Shown here piece after piece: positions 18,830 to 27,486 of a stretch of 64,000 nt of DNA (positions are counted from its first letter, which is position 1; each line of letters opens with the position of its first letter). The notes under the pieces are model-generated. The model did no database searches. It worked only from the letters and a program-made list of their open reading frames with translations, and was not told the DNA's origin. A program made the position numbers and the translations under genes. Source of the stretch: Biformimicrobium ophioploci (lineage in GTDB: Bacteria; Pseudomonadota; Gammaproteobacteria; Pseudomonadales; Cellvibrionaceae); contig NZ_BSYJ01000002.1 in the NCBI RefSeq assembly GCF_030270605.1, forward strand, positions 1 through 64,000, in the 5' to 3' direction.

Positions 18830-19339
18830 ATGAAACGAGCTTTGCGCTTTATATCCCTGATGTTGATCGCATCGTGCGCTTTCGGGCAGGCTGTCAGTCG
18901 TGAAGAAATTTATGGTCTGGACGAGCAGATCCAGAGCGCGAAGCAGGACGTTATCGAGCTGACGTCGGAGCTTGCTTTGCTGGAGGAAAAACTGCTCTTC
19001 CCGTCCAGTACCCAGGCCGCGTTTTTTGTCTCTGTGCCATCCGGCAGCGAGTTCGACCTTCAGGCTGTGGAGCTGAGTCTCGACGGCAAGGTTGTTTCTC
19101 ATCATCTTTACACCTTCCGTGAGCTGGAATCCCTGCGTAAAGGCGGAGTCCAGAAAATCCATTTAGCCAACCTTGAACCCGGTCATCACCCGCTTCACGT
19201 GCGCCTTATCGGCGAGTCCGCTGCGGGCAAAGAGCTGCGGGTTAATGCCGGGTTTACAGTCGAAAAGCAAACAGGCCCGGCATTTGTCGAGATTGAGCTC
19301 GCCGGAGACCAGTCCGCGATCAATTTCAAGGTCAGGTAA
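18830..19339 (+). CDS. Small exported protein, first gene of TolQR/TPR cluster
   Basis: 169 residues from ATG 18830 (AGAGG about 10 bases before). The N-terminus MKRALRFISLMLIASCAFGQA looks like a signal peptide. The cysteine lies in IASCAFG; this could be a lipobox, but the following sequence fits signal peptidase I (cut near FGQA) equally well. A short predicted coiled coil follows (REEIYGLDEQIQSAKQDVIEL..ALLEEKL). A beta-rich domain (FFVSVPSGSEFDLQAVELSLDGKVVSHHLYTF...LEPGHHPLHVRL) then resembles an immunoglobulin-like carbohydrate/protein-binding sandwich. I do not recognise a named family. It begins the run of ten co-directional genes to 44375 and is presumably a periplasmic part of that machine. 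Confidence 0.75.
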   Translation: MKRALRFISLMLIASCAFGQAVSREEIYGLDEQIQSAKQDVIELTSELALLEEKLLFPSSTQAAFFVSVPSGSEFDLQAVELSLDGKVVSHHLYTFRELESLRKGGVQKIHLANLEPGHHPLHVRLIGESAAGKELRVNAGFTVEKQTGPAFVEIELAGDQSAINFKVR

Positions 19340-19416
19340 CCATGGTGGCATGGCGAGCCTGCACGAAATCCGTGCTGCGCATGTTAGAGCTTCCAGCGCT
19401 ATGTGAGGCGTCGGAG

Positions 19417-21411
19417 ATGGGAGCCAGATTATTCCCGCGTGCCGTGATTCTGTCGGCTGCACTGACCATATGCTCCGCTTCAGGTGCTGCAGAGCCGCAG
19501 GGGGCTGGCCAGAAGTCCGCCCGTGATCTGTTCTTTGCCGCGGCAATGTACGAGGCCCATCAGGATAACTATCTAGACGCAATCGTGGGGCTGGACGTTG
19601 AGCTGGCGCAACACAGGCGCCTCGATGAGCCGCTGCTCGACCCTTTCAGTTTTCACCGCGACCAAGCGCAATTTTCAGTGGGAGACCTGGAGCTTTCCTA
19701 TCGCATGCACCAGCAGGCGGGCAGGGCTGTTGAGGCGGTTCTAAATGGGGATGTCCCCCAGCAGGTGAAGAATGAAGCAGCTTATCGCCTGGCCAACATT
19801 CACTACCAGAAACGGCAGACTCAAAACGCCCTGCATGCCTTGCAGATGATCGAGGGCGGGGTTCCTCACAGAGTCCGTCCAGCTGAACAGTTCCTTCGTG
19901 CGAGAGTGTATATGGAGTTGGGCCGGCTGCCGGAAGCAATCGCCCTGCTGCGTTCAATGAAGGGTGAGCAGGGATTCGAGGGCTTTGTCGAATACAATTT
20001 GGGCATAGCACTGTTAAAGTCCGGCGAGGCCGCGGCAGGCATCGCCGAGCTTGCTGCCCTTGGGCGTCGGACGGTGCAAGATCCCGCCAGGCAGGCACTG
20101 GCAGACAAGGCAAACCTGCTGCTTGCCTCAAGGCTGCTGGAGGCTGGAGAGCTGCAACTTGCCCGTACTCATTTCAATCGTGTAAATCTTGAAGGACCAT
20201 TCTCCAATCGCGCGCTGCTCGGTGCCGGCTGGGTAGAGGCCAGAGCTGGCAACTACGAGCGGGCGCTGGTGCCGTGGCAGCTACTGAGCGAAAGGAAAGT
20301 AACAGACGCTTCCGCCCAGGAGGCGTTACTGGCAGTTCCTTACGCATACGGGAAGTTGGAGGTTTTCAGTACGGCAGCGGTCAATTATGGCCATGCACTG
20401 GAGCAGTTTGGGCAAGAAGTTGATGTGCTCACTGCGTCGATCAGAGGTGTGCGTGAAGGCAAGCTTCTTGAGGCGCTGCGCCGCAAGGAGGCGAGGCAGA
20501 TCGAAAACTGGGTTGTCGCTTTGCGGGAGCTACCCGGTGCCCCAGAAACGCATTACCTTTTGCAGTTGATGGCCTCAAATGACTACCAGGAATTCCTGCG
20601 TAACTATCACGACCTGAATGACCTGCATGAGCGCAATACCAAGTGGCTCGAGAGCCTGGATGCCCTGCAGTCCCTGATAGCCAGCCGCCGCGCATACTTT
20701 GAGCCCATATTGCCGGGCATCGACGAGGCATTTCGCGTTCTCGATGCGAGAATCAAATTACGTATGGAAGAGCGGGATCGCTTCGCTGCGCGTGTTGATC
20801 TCATGCTGGTTTCCCGGCGCCCGGAGTATCTCGCAAACGCCGAGGAAATTCAGTATATCCAGCGCCTGAACAATCTAGCCGACATCCTGTTTGGTAGTAA
20901 TGATGAAGTATCAAATGCGCGCGTGGCCCGTCTGGAAGGCGTCATCGATTGGCGCCTGGAGACAGAATATGACAGTAGGCTGACCAATGCTTTCCAGCGC
21001 CTGCAGGAGCTGAATGCTGAAATCGAGCGCTTGCAGGAAGCCCGTACTGCGTTTGTGCAGCGCCGACAGGCCGCGACCCAGAGCTATGCAGGGCATGACC
21101 AGTCCGTGGAGCGATTGCGCGCGAGGCTGCGGCAATCACAGGACCGGCTTGAATTTTTGATGGCGCGCCAGGGAAGCATGCTCGAAGCGGTTGCCATCAC
21201 CGAGCTGGAGCGGCGTCGGGCTGTGATCGAGAGCTACCAGGTCAAGGCAAGGTTCGCGCTGGCGGATAGTTATGATCGTGCCAATGAGCTTCTCGAGCAG
21301 CGAGATGGCGAGCGTAGGGCAGAGCAATACCGGAAAGATAATTCTGGATTGCCAAAGAATAACCCACCGGAGCTGAGCCCGGGTGGCCTGCCTGAAGGGG
21401 GTGATAAGTGA
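19417..21411 (+). CDS. Exported TPR and coiled-coil protein
   Basis: 664 residues from ATG 19417, which has GAGG at 8 nt and yields a signal peptide (MGARLFPRAVILSAALTICSASGA); ATG 19342, 2 nt after the previous stop, is an alternative without a signal at the N-terminus. The first half is built of TPR-like helical hairpins (AAYRLANIHYQKRQTQNALHAL, LRARVYMELGRLPEAIALLRSM, LLGAGWVEARAGNYERALVPW). The second half (about 480-640) is long and charged with a heptad character (LNAEIERLQEARTAFVQRRQAA, LRARLRQSQDRLEFLMARQ), a probable coiled coil. The tail is Pro/Gly-rich. The stop overlaps the next start by 4 nt. It is likely a periplasmic scaffold, comparable in layout to the large TPR components of Myxococcus Glt/Nfs complexes (inference). 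Confidence 0.82.
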   Translation: MGARLFPRAVILSAALTICSASGAAEPQGAGQKSARDLFFAAAMYEAHQDNYLDAIVGLDVELAQHRRLDEPLLDPFSFHRDQAQFSVGDLELSYRMHQQAGRAVEAVLNGDVPQQVKNEAAYRLANIHYQKRQTQNALHALQMIEGGVPHRVRPAEQFLRARVYMELGRLPEAIALLRSMKGEQGFEGFVEYNLGIALLKSGEAAAGIAELAALGRRTVQDPARQALADKANLLLASRLLEAGELQLARTHFNRVNLEGPFSNRALLGAGWVEARAGNYERALVPWQLLSERKVTDASAQEALLAVPYAYGKLEVFSTAAVNYGHALEQFGQEVDVLTASIRGVREGKLLEALRRKEARQIENWVVALRELPGAPETHYLLQLMASNDYQEFLRNYHDLNDLHERNTKWLESLDALQSLIASRRAYFEPILPGIDEAFRVLDARIKLRMEERDRFAARVDLMLVSRRPEYLANAEEIQYIQRLNNLADILFGSNDEVSNARVARLEGVIDWRLETEYDSRLTNAFQRLQELNAEIERLQEARTAFVQRRQAATQSYAGHDQSVERLRARLRQSQDRLEFLMARQGSMLEAVAITELERRRAVIESYQVKARFALADSYDRANELLEQRDGERRAEQYRKDNSGLPKNNPPELSPGGLPEGGDK

Positions 21412-24400
21412 CTCGCTTCAACCCGGCGCCATTAGCGCTCGCATGTGTAGCCGTATTAGGTGGTTGCGCAACTGGTGGGCATCAGACGATTGGTAGCCTC
21501 GAAAAAGTTGAAATAAAGATCGAGGAGACCAATCTTGAGGGGAGTCTCGAACACGCACTCGCGGGCTACCAAAAATATTTGCAGGAAACTCCAGAATCAG
21601 CAATGACGCCAGAGGCGATTCGGCGCATAGCGGATTTGAAGATCAAGCAGGCTCATCAGGTAGAGGCGGCAACGCAAGCAAGCCGAAGACCTGAGACACC
21701 TGAGCCTGCAGCGGCACAGCCTTTGGTGGGGCAGCTGTCCAGTAAACCTGAAAATGTTGCCGACAGGCCTGTACTCGCCGACAGGGGGGCAGAATCCGAC
21801 CGCGACTTTGAGCGGCGGGCCAGTGCTGCCAGAGAGGTCCAAGCCAGTGAGGCCACGCCGGAACTCCCGGAAGGGAATACCGATGCAGTACTCGCCGCGA
21901 ATGCCGCAGAGGCGATCTCCCTTTATCAAAAGCTACTGAAAAAGTACCCCCTGTATCCTCGCAATGACCAGGTTATGTACCAGTTGTCGCGTGCCTACGA
22001 GGAAACAGGTGAGATGGACAAGGCGGTGAGAATTCTGCACCGCCTGGTTGCGGAATTTCCCGGATCCCGTCACGTTGACGAGTCATATTTTCGTCTGGGG
22101 GAATATTATTTTACCCGCAAGAAATATCTGGATGCGGAAGAGGCTTACGGTCGTGTTGCTGCAATGGGACAGGCGTCGAGCTTCTTTGAGCTCGCGCTGT
22201 ACAAGCGTGGCTGGGCGTTCTTTAAGCAGGAGTTGTACGAAGAGGCGCTGGATGACTTCATTGCCATGCTGGATTACAAGCGCGCCCGTGGATATGACTT
22301 CAATCAACAGACGAACAAAGTTGAGCGCAAGCATGTTGGCGACACCTTCAGGGTTGTCAGCCTGAGTTTCTCCTATCTCGGTGGTGCCGAATCCATCGTG
22401 GAGTACTTTGACAGGAAAGGCGAGCGCCCCTACGAATCTCTGGTATACAGTCATCTGGGTGAGTACTACCTGGACAAACGCCGTTACCAGGATGCGGCTG
22501 AAGCCTACACTGCCTTCGTTAGCCGCAGGCCGCTGGACAGGGTTGCACCGGATTTTTCCATCCGCGTGATCGAAATCTATGAAAAGGGCGGCTTTCCCAA
22601 GCTGGTTTTGGCGTCAAAGAAAGAGTTCGCCAATACTTATGCATTGGATGCCAGCTACTGGAGTGTGTTCGATATTAATGAATACGGTCATGCCTACGAG
22701 TTCCTCCAGTCCAATCTTACTGATCTTGCCGCGCACTACCATGCGGCCTTCCAGAATAAACGCCTAAAAGATAAACGTGCGGAGAACTATCAGGAAGCGA
22801 TTCACTGGTACCGTCGTTACCTGACCAGCTTCAAGCAAATGGCACGTGCACCGCAGGTGAATTTTCAGCTCGCCGGCCTGATGTTGGAGAACCGGGATTT
22901 TAATTCTGCAGGTGTCGAGTATGAGCGCACGGCTTATGACTATCCCAGACACGAACAGGCTGGTGAGGCGGGCTATGCTGCCGTCTTTTCTTATCGTGAG
23001 CACCTTGCCAATAACTTAAAGAGTGCAGGCGCCACCGAACGTGCAGCCTTTCTTCGGGAAATCGTGCGCTCATCGTTGCGTTTTGCATCGACCTATCCAG
23101 AGCATGAAAATGCAGCCCGTGTACAGCTGGGCGCAGTGGAGGACCTGTATGGTCTGAAGGAATATGCCCCGGCCATCCAGTACGGCCGGGCGTTACTGGA
23201 GCAGTTTCCGAAAGCCAATACGGAAATTCAGCACGCTGCCTGGGTTGTGATAGCGCATGCGTCATTTGATACAGCCCTCTACATTGAAGCCGAGAAAGCC
23301 TATCGTGTGGTTCTGGCTATGTCGGTCAAAGAAAAAAAAGGGCAGGACCAGGCTTTGTTTGAAAACCTGGCCGCATCCATTTACCAGCAGGGGGTGCTGG
23401 CACGCGACACGGGCGACCATGCGCGTGCCGCTCAGCACTTTCTTCGGATCCGCAATGCGGCCCCCACGGCCAGCATCCTCGCCACGGCAGAGTATGATGC
23501 CGCCACGGCACTAATTAACCTTTCGGCCTGGGACAGGGCGGCCGAGGTCTTGACTGCCTTCCGTGCAAACTTCCCCAAACACGAATTGCTAGGTGAAGTG
23601 ACCAAAAAACTTGCCGTCGTCTATTCGGAGAGTGGCCAGCTTTCCCTCGCCGCACAGGAGTTCGAGCGCATCGAACGTGAATCGGATGACGATGCGACGC
23701 GCCGGGAGGCGCTCCTGCAAGCGTCGGATCTTTATGTGGCAGCGGAGGAGTCCGGTCAGGCGATAAACGTGCTAAATCGCTACCTGAAATTCTTCCCGGC
23801 GCCATTCGAGCCGGCAATAGAAGTGAGGCAAAAGGTTGCCGACATCTATTCCGCGAGCGGCGATCAGACGCGTTATACGCAAGCGCTCGAGCGGCTTGTA
23901 CGGATTGAGCGTGGCGGTAAGGCAAATCGTACCGAGCGCACCCGTTACCTAGGGGGGCATGCAGCGCTGCAACTTGCGGAGCCCGCGTTTGAAGCTTTTG
24001 TGGCGGTACCGCTGGTTTCACCGGTTGACCGCAGTATTAATCGCAAGCGCAGCCTGATGAAAACCGCTACCAATGCATTTACCAGGCTGATTGATTATCA
24101 GGTGGCTGAGGTCACTGCAGCAGCAACTTTCTATCTGGCTGAGATCTATCTGGAATTCAGTGTCGCCCTTAAGGACTCGGAACGCCCCACTAATCTGACT
24201 CCACTGGAGCTGGAGGAGTATGAGCTGGCACTGGAGGAGCAGATATTCCCGTTCGAGGAGCGTGCAATTTCTGTTCACGAGAAAAATATCTCGCTCCTTG
24301 GCCGGGGCATGTACAACCACTGGGTGGAGCGCAGTATCGGCGCACTGGCTGTTCTGATGCCTGCCCGCTACGCGCGTGCGGAAGAGTACGGGCAGCCGTT

Positions 24401-24539
24401 GCCGTCAATCATCCCTCTGCCGCAGGTATCCACTGCTTCTGTTGATGCCAGTACTGATGCCAGCCTGGAAACGGCTTCGAACAAGAAATCTGACGAGGTA
24501 GCTGGTGAAGCTGATGCCCTTGAGGGAGGTCAATCATGA
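21408..24539 (+). CDS. Large TPR lipoprotein
   Basis: 1043 residues, GTG start overlapping the previous stop (GTGA). The lipobox VLGGC puts the lipidated cysteine near residue 21, with +2 Ala favouring outer-membrane sorting. An Ala/Glu/Pro-rich stretch leads to many TPR or Sel-like repeats, for example VMYQLSRAYEETGEMDKAVRILHRLVAEFPGS, SYFRLGEYYFTRKKYLDAEEAYGRV and LVYSHLGEYYLDKRRYQDAAEAYTAF. Similar units run to about residue 830 in the style of periplasmic YbgF/BamD-type repeats. A helical end follows. It is a large TPR scaffold in the same operon; the Myxococcus machines also use several TPR proteins, at least one a lipoprotein. Translationally coupled to both neighbours. Confidence 0.85.
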   Translation: MTRFNPAPLALACVAVLGGCATGGHQTIGSLEKVEIKIEETNLEGSLEHALAGYQKYLQETPESAMTPEAIRRIADLKIKQAHQVEAATQASRRPETPEPAAAQPLVGQLSSKPENVADRPVLADRGAESDRDFERRASAAREVQASEATPELPEGNTDAVLAANAAEAISLYQKLLKKYPLYPRNDQVMYQLSRAYEETGEMDKAVRILHRLVAEFPGSRHVDESYFRLGEYYFTRKKYLDAEEAYGRVAAMGQASSFFELALYKRGWAFFKQELYEEALDDFIAMLDYKRARGYDFNQQTNKVERKHVGDTFRVVSLSFSYLGGAESIVEYFDRKGERPYESLVYSHLGEYYLDKRRYQDAAEAYTAFVSRRPLDRVAPDFSIRVIEIYEKGGFPKLVLASKKEFANTYALDASYWSVFDINEYGHAYEFLQSNLTDLAAHYHAAFQNKRLKDKRAENYQEAIHWYRRYLTSFKQMARAPQVNFQLAGLMLENRDFNSAGVEYERTAYDYPRHEQAGEAGYAAVFSYREHLANNLKSAGATERAAFLREIVRSSLRFASTYPEHENAARVQLGAVEDLYGLKEYAPAIQYGRALLEQFPKANTEIQHAAWVVIAHASFDTALYIEAEKAYRVVLAMSVKEKKGQDQALFENLAASIYQQGVLARDTGDHARAAQHFLRIRNAAPTASILATAEYDAATALINLSAWDRAAEVLTAFRANFPKHELLGEVTKKLAVVYSESGQLSLAAQEFERIERESDDDATRREALLQASDLYVAAEESGQAINVLNRYLKFFPAPFEPAIEVRQKVADIYSASGDQTRYTQALERLVRIERGGKANRTERTRYLGGHAALQLAEPAFEAFVAVPLVSPVDRSINRKRSLMKTATNAFTRLIDYQVAEVTAAATFYLAEIYLEFSVALKDSERPTNLTPLELEEYELALEEQIFPFEERAISVHEKNISLLGRGMYNHWVERSIGALAVLMPARYARAEEYGQPLPSIIPLPQVSTASVDASTDASLETASNKKSDEVAGEADALEGGQS

Positions 24540-25132
24540 GCCAGAGTTCCCTACGCGTACTGCCAGTAATACGCCTTACAGTAGTGCTGGTGTCTCTGGT
24601 GCTGGGAGCCTGTGCCGGTAATCCGCCAGGCGGCCGGACTGCAATCGACCCCGCATCCGTGCGGGTGTCGGGCGGAGTGAGCCGGGATTTTGAGCGCTCG
24701 CTGGAATACCTGCGTGGAGAGCGGTATGAAGAGGCGATCGGGATACTGGAACCGCTTGTTCAGCGGGAATCGCGCCTGCCTGCGCCGTACGTCAACCTGG
24801 GCATCGCCTATTACCGGGTTGGCGATGAAAAGAGCGCCGAGGAAGCGTTTGTGAAGGCGCTTGCAGTACGGGCCGGCCACGCAGCTGCGAGTAATGAGCT
24901 GGGGGCACTGTACCGGCGTCAGGGGCGTTTTGAGGAGGCGCGCACAATCTACCAGTCCGGCCTTCAAGTTAATCCGGATTATCCAGTGCTTGTTCGAAAC
25001 CTTGGCATTTTATGTGACCTGTATCTCCAGGATCTTTCCTGTGCGCTGGCACAATTCCAACATTACCGGAATCTCAAACCGGACGCGCCCGAAATCAAGA
25101 TATGGCTGGCCGAACTGGAGCGGCGGATGTAA
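24536..25132 (+). CDS. Small TPR lipoprotein
   Basis: 198 residues, ATG overlapping the previous stop (ATGA). The lipobox LVLGAC places the lipidated cysteine near residue 26, so the protein is membrane-attached on the periplasmic side. About three TPRs follow: SLEYLRGERYEEAIGILEPLV, PYVNLGIAYYRVGDEKSAEEAFVKAL and ASNELGALYRRQGRFEEARTIYQSGL. The end is a fourth degenerate unit. This is the layout of GltE/NfsE-like (AglT) TPR lipoproteins, a comparison made on architecture only. It overlaps the next start by one base. Confidence 0.85.
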   Translation: MSQSSLRVLPVIRLTVVLVSLVLGACAGNPPGGRTAIDPASVRVSGGVSRDFERSLEYLRGERYEEAIGILEPLVQRESRLPAPYVNLGIAYYRVGDEKSAEEAFVKALAVRAGHAAASNELGALYRRQGRFEEARTIYQSGLQVNPDYPVLVRNLGILCDLYLQDLSCALAQFQHYRNLKPDAPEIKIWLAELERRM

Positions 25133-25467
25133 TGAAAAATTTGGTCGTAATACTGCTGTGCTCCTTAATGGTAGCTGGCGCGACTCCGTCAGTGCTGGCC
25201 GAGGAAGACGAGGCCGGAACGGTTCAGGAAAATGTGAATGTGGCGTCAAAGAAAGTAGATGATGAAGTCAAGTCACTTTCCGGAATCTCCATTATCGGTA
25301 ACAAGGAAGCGCCAAAGTCGCTTTATATCGTGCCCTGGAAAAGCTCAGAGGTTGGTGTGGAAACGGATCTCGCATCTTCCTTGTTGGATGATTCACTGCA
25401 GCCGCTGGATAAAGATGTCTTCCAGCGCGAGTATGAGTTTTACAAATTGAGCACTGATCAAGAGTGA
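25132..25467 (+). CDS. Small periplasmic protein of TolQR/TPR cluster
   Basis: 111 residues. ATG 25132 overlaps the previous TAA by one base and provides a signal peptide (MKNLVVILLCSLMVAGATPSVLA, cut before EEDEAG). The mature protein is short and acidic: EEDEAGTVQENVNVASKKVDDEVKSLSG, then a beta-like segment SISIIGNKEAPKSLYIVPWKSSEVG and DSLQPLDKDVFQREYEFYK. No family recognised. The pattern IGNKEAPKSLYIVPWK might be a conserved interaction segment. It is separated from the channel gene by 100 bp, which may hold an internal promoter. Confidence 0.75.
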   Translation: MKNLVVILLCSLMVAGATPSVLAEEDEAGTVQENVNVASKKVDDEVKSLSGISIIGNKEAPKSLYIVPWKSSEVGVETDLASSLLDDSLQPLDKDVFQREYEFYKLSTDQE

Positions 25468-25567
25468 CTCTTTGGTTAATTAATTTTATTGAGGCTAGCG
25501 GGCATGCATTGCACTGCGGCCGGATTGATTTTTTTGCTTACTGCACTATGTGTCGAGAGGGTGTGTA

Positions 25568-26332
25568 ATGGATTTTTTTAATAGCGTAATCGCGTTTTTC
25601 CAGACGGGCGGTGCATTTATGTATCCCATTCTGGTTGTGCTGGCGTTGGGCTTGGCAGTCGCAGCGGAGCGTTATGCCCGCCTGGTTTATGAACGCCACA
25701 CTAACCGGGCGATGTGGGATAAGGTTCGTCCGATCCTTGCGGCTGGTGACTTTGATCGCGTGCGTAATCTGATCAAAGATAGTAATTCCGGCGTTGCCAA
25801 GCTCATCGCCATGGGGCTTTCTCGCCAGGGCGCAGTGCGCCGTCGTGAGGATATCGAAATCGCGATGGATGAAAGCATGATGGAAATCATCCCTCAGCTC
25901 GAAAAGCGCACTTCTTACGTTGCGCTTTTCTCGAATATCGCCACGCTGTTGGGTCTGCTTGGCACCATCATGGGCTTGATCGAGGCCTTTACCGCCGTGG
26001 CAAATGCAAATCCAGCGGAGAAGGCGGACCTGCTGTCCGCGAGCATCTCGGTGGCGATGAACACCACTGCTTTCGGCCTGATGGTGGGTATTACCCTGCT
26101 GATCGTGCATGCACTGCTGAACTCCCTTACCGGTGAAATCGTTGACAGCCTGGAGATGGTATCCGTGAAGGCCCTGAGCATGATCTCTCTGTCCTCGCGT
26201 CGTCGGGTAGATTCGGAAGGCGAAGAGAAAGAGGGCCGTACCGGTGCCGCGGCCAAAAACGAAAAAACATCTGCTGTGCCGACTCCCGGTAAAGCAGCGC
26301 CAAAACCGGGCATACAAGCGGAACCGGCATAA
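25568..26332 (+). CDS. MotA/TolQ/ExbB-type proton channel protein
   Basis: 254 residues from ATG 25568, with GAGAGGG upstream; GTG 25550 is less likely. There are three hydrophobic segments in TolQ order: about residues 14-36 (FMYPILVVLALGLAVAAERYARLVY), a large cytoplasmic domain, then ALFSNIATLLGLLGTIMGLIEAF and SISVAMNTTAFGLMVGITLLIVHAL. The signatures GLLGTIMGLIEAF and NTTAFGLMVGI match the channel-lining helices of the TolQ/ExbB family. With two TolR/ExbD proteins directly downstream it should form a proton-driven inner-membrane motor. The cytoplasmic C-terminal tail (about residues 205-254) is long, charged and Pro/Ala-rich, unlike plain TolQ. In Myxococcus the analogous stator is AglR with AglQ and AglS. 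Confidence 0.92.
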   Translation: MDFFNSVIAFFQTGGAFMYPILVVLALGLAVAAERYARLVYERHTNRAMWDKVRPILAAGDFDRVRNLIKDSNSGVAKLIAMGLSRQGAVRRREDIEIAMDESMMEIIPQLEKRTSYVALFSNIATLLGLLGTIMGLIEAFTAVANANPAEKADLLSASISVAMNTTAFGLMVGITLLIVHALLNSLTGEIVDSLEMVSVKALSMISLSSRRRVDSEGEEKEGRTGAAAKNEKTSAVPTPGKAAPKPGIQAEPA

Positions 26333-26928
26333 TGAGAAGAAGGCGTTATTCGGCCAAGAAAGAAGCGCCGGAGCTGGATATCACCGCCTTCCTTAACTTG
26401 ATGGTGGTTTTGGTCCCGTTTCTGCTGGTTTCAGCCGTATTTTCCCGTGTGACCATCCTCGAGCTGAATATGCCTTCCGGTGCAGGAGGCGGGGCACCGG
26501 ATGATCCCAGTGTGACTGTTGAGGTTGTAGTCCGGCAGGATCAGATTGAAATCGGTGATGGAGAGAAGATCATTGCCCGGTTTCCAAACCTGGTCACAGC
26601 GGAGGAGCTGGAAGGGAAAGGGGATCAGGCGGTTGTCGGCGGTACAGAGGTAGCAACTGAAGGCGCGCAGCAAATGGTTATACCGACAGAAGAGCGGTAT
26701 GACCTGCAGAAACTGCGTACCTTCCTGTTGCAGGTCAAGGGTAGTTACCCGGACAAGACGGACGCAATCATCCTGATGGAAGCCAATGTCGCATACGAAT
26801 ACCTGGTTGGCATCATGGATGCGGTGCGTGAAGCTGAAGTGCGCAGCGAAGATAGCAACCCGGAAGAAACCGGTTCTGTTGAGCGTGTTGTGCTGTTCCC
26901 GGATATATCCCTAGGAGATGCGCCGTGA
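26332..26928 (+). CDS. TolR/ExbD-like protein lacking the membrane aspartate
   Basis: 198 residues, ATG overlapping the TAA of the channel gene. One transmembrane helix at residues 17-38 (ITAFLNLMVVLVPFLLVSAVF) is followed by a periplasmic domain ending in TDAIILMEANVAYEYLVGIMDAVREAE, the ExbD/TolR fold. In ExbD/TolR the helix carries a proton-binding Asp (pattern INVTPLVDVML). The aligned residue here is Asn22 (LDITAFLNLMV), so this subunit probably cannot carry protons itself. An insertion rich in Gly/Glu (EELEGKGDQAVVGGTEVATEGAQQ) interrupts the periplasmic domain. It is likely a non-protonatable partner of the second ExbD-like protein. Confidence 0.9.
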   Translation: MRRRRYSAKKEAPELDITAFLNLMVVLVPFLLVSAVFSRVTILELNMPSGAGGGAPDDPSVTVEVVVRQDQIEIGDGEKIIARFPNLVTAEELEGKGDQAVVGGTEVATEGAQQMVIPTEERYDLQKLRTFLLQVKGSYPDKTDAIILMEANVAYEYLVGIMDAVREAEVRSEDSNPEETGSVERVVLFPDISLGDAP

Positions 26929-27476
26929 AGCGTGAAAGTCGCCGTATGAAGCGGATGGGTCGAAGCCGTAGACGCAAGGCGCCCGGCATGAATCTTACCT
27001 CCCTGATGGATGTATTCACGATTCTCGTGTTTTTCCTGCTGACCAATACTTCCAGCAATGAAGCGCTGGATCCGCCCAAGGTGATCACCCTGCCGGACTC
27101 TGTGGTGGAGTCAAAGCCCAGGGAAACAGTGACTCTGATGGTGACCCATGATGAGGTGCTGATTGAATCCAGGCCAGTGCTCACCATTGAGGAATTACTG
27201 GGTAGTGAGGAAAGTGTGGTTCAGGTTATCAGGGAGGCCATGGAAGCTGAACTGGGTAAAGCAATCAGCGTGGCTGTTGCTGAAACCGCTGACGCCCCAG
27301 AGGGGGCTGTGCAAGAGGGGGATGCAGGGCTGATTGAGGAAGTGCCACCTGAGGTGAATATTCTTGCGGACAGAACTGTGCCGTTCCATTTGCTGAAAAA
27401 AGTCATGTCGAGCTGTACCAGTGCCGGCTATACACGTATATCGCTGGCGGTAGTTCAGAAAGCGTCGCAGAGTTGA
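26925..27476 (+). CDS. TolR/ExbD-like protein with intact membrane aspartate
   Basis: 183 residues, GTG start overlapping the previous stop by 4 nt. A strongly basic N-terminus (KRESRRMKRMGRSRRRK) precedes a single membrane helix, MNLTSLMDVFTILVFFLLTNTSS. Asp29 sits where ExbD/TolR carry the protonated aspartate. The periplasmic part ends VNILADRTVPFHLLKKVMSSCTSAGYTRISLAVVQK, the usual ExbD C-terminal unit. An acidic stretch (DAPEGAVQEGDAGLIEEVP) is inserted before it. Together with the Asn-bearing paralogue it would give a hetero-TolR pair around the TolQ-like channel, similar in composition to AglQ/AglS. It is followed after 10 nt by the transducer gene. Confidence 0.92.
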   Translation: MKRESRRMKRMGRSRRRKAPGMNLTSLMDVFTILVFFLLTNTSSNEALDPPKVITLPDSVVESKPRETVTLMVTHDEVLIESRPVLTIEELLGSEESVVQVIREAMEAELGKAISVAVAETADAPEGAVQEGDAGLIEEVPPEVNILADRTVPFHLLKKVMSSCTSAGYTRISLAVVQKASQS

Positions 27477-27486
27477 TGGAAGTTTT

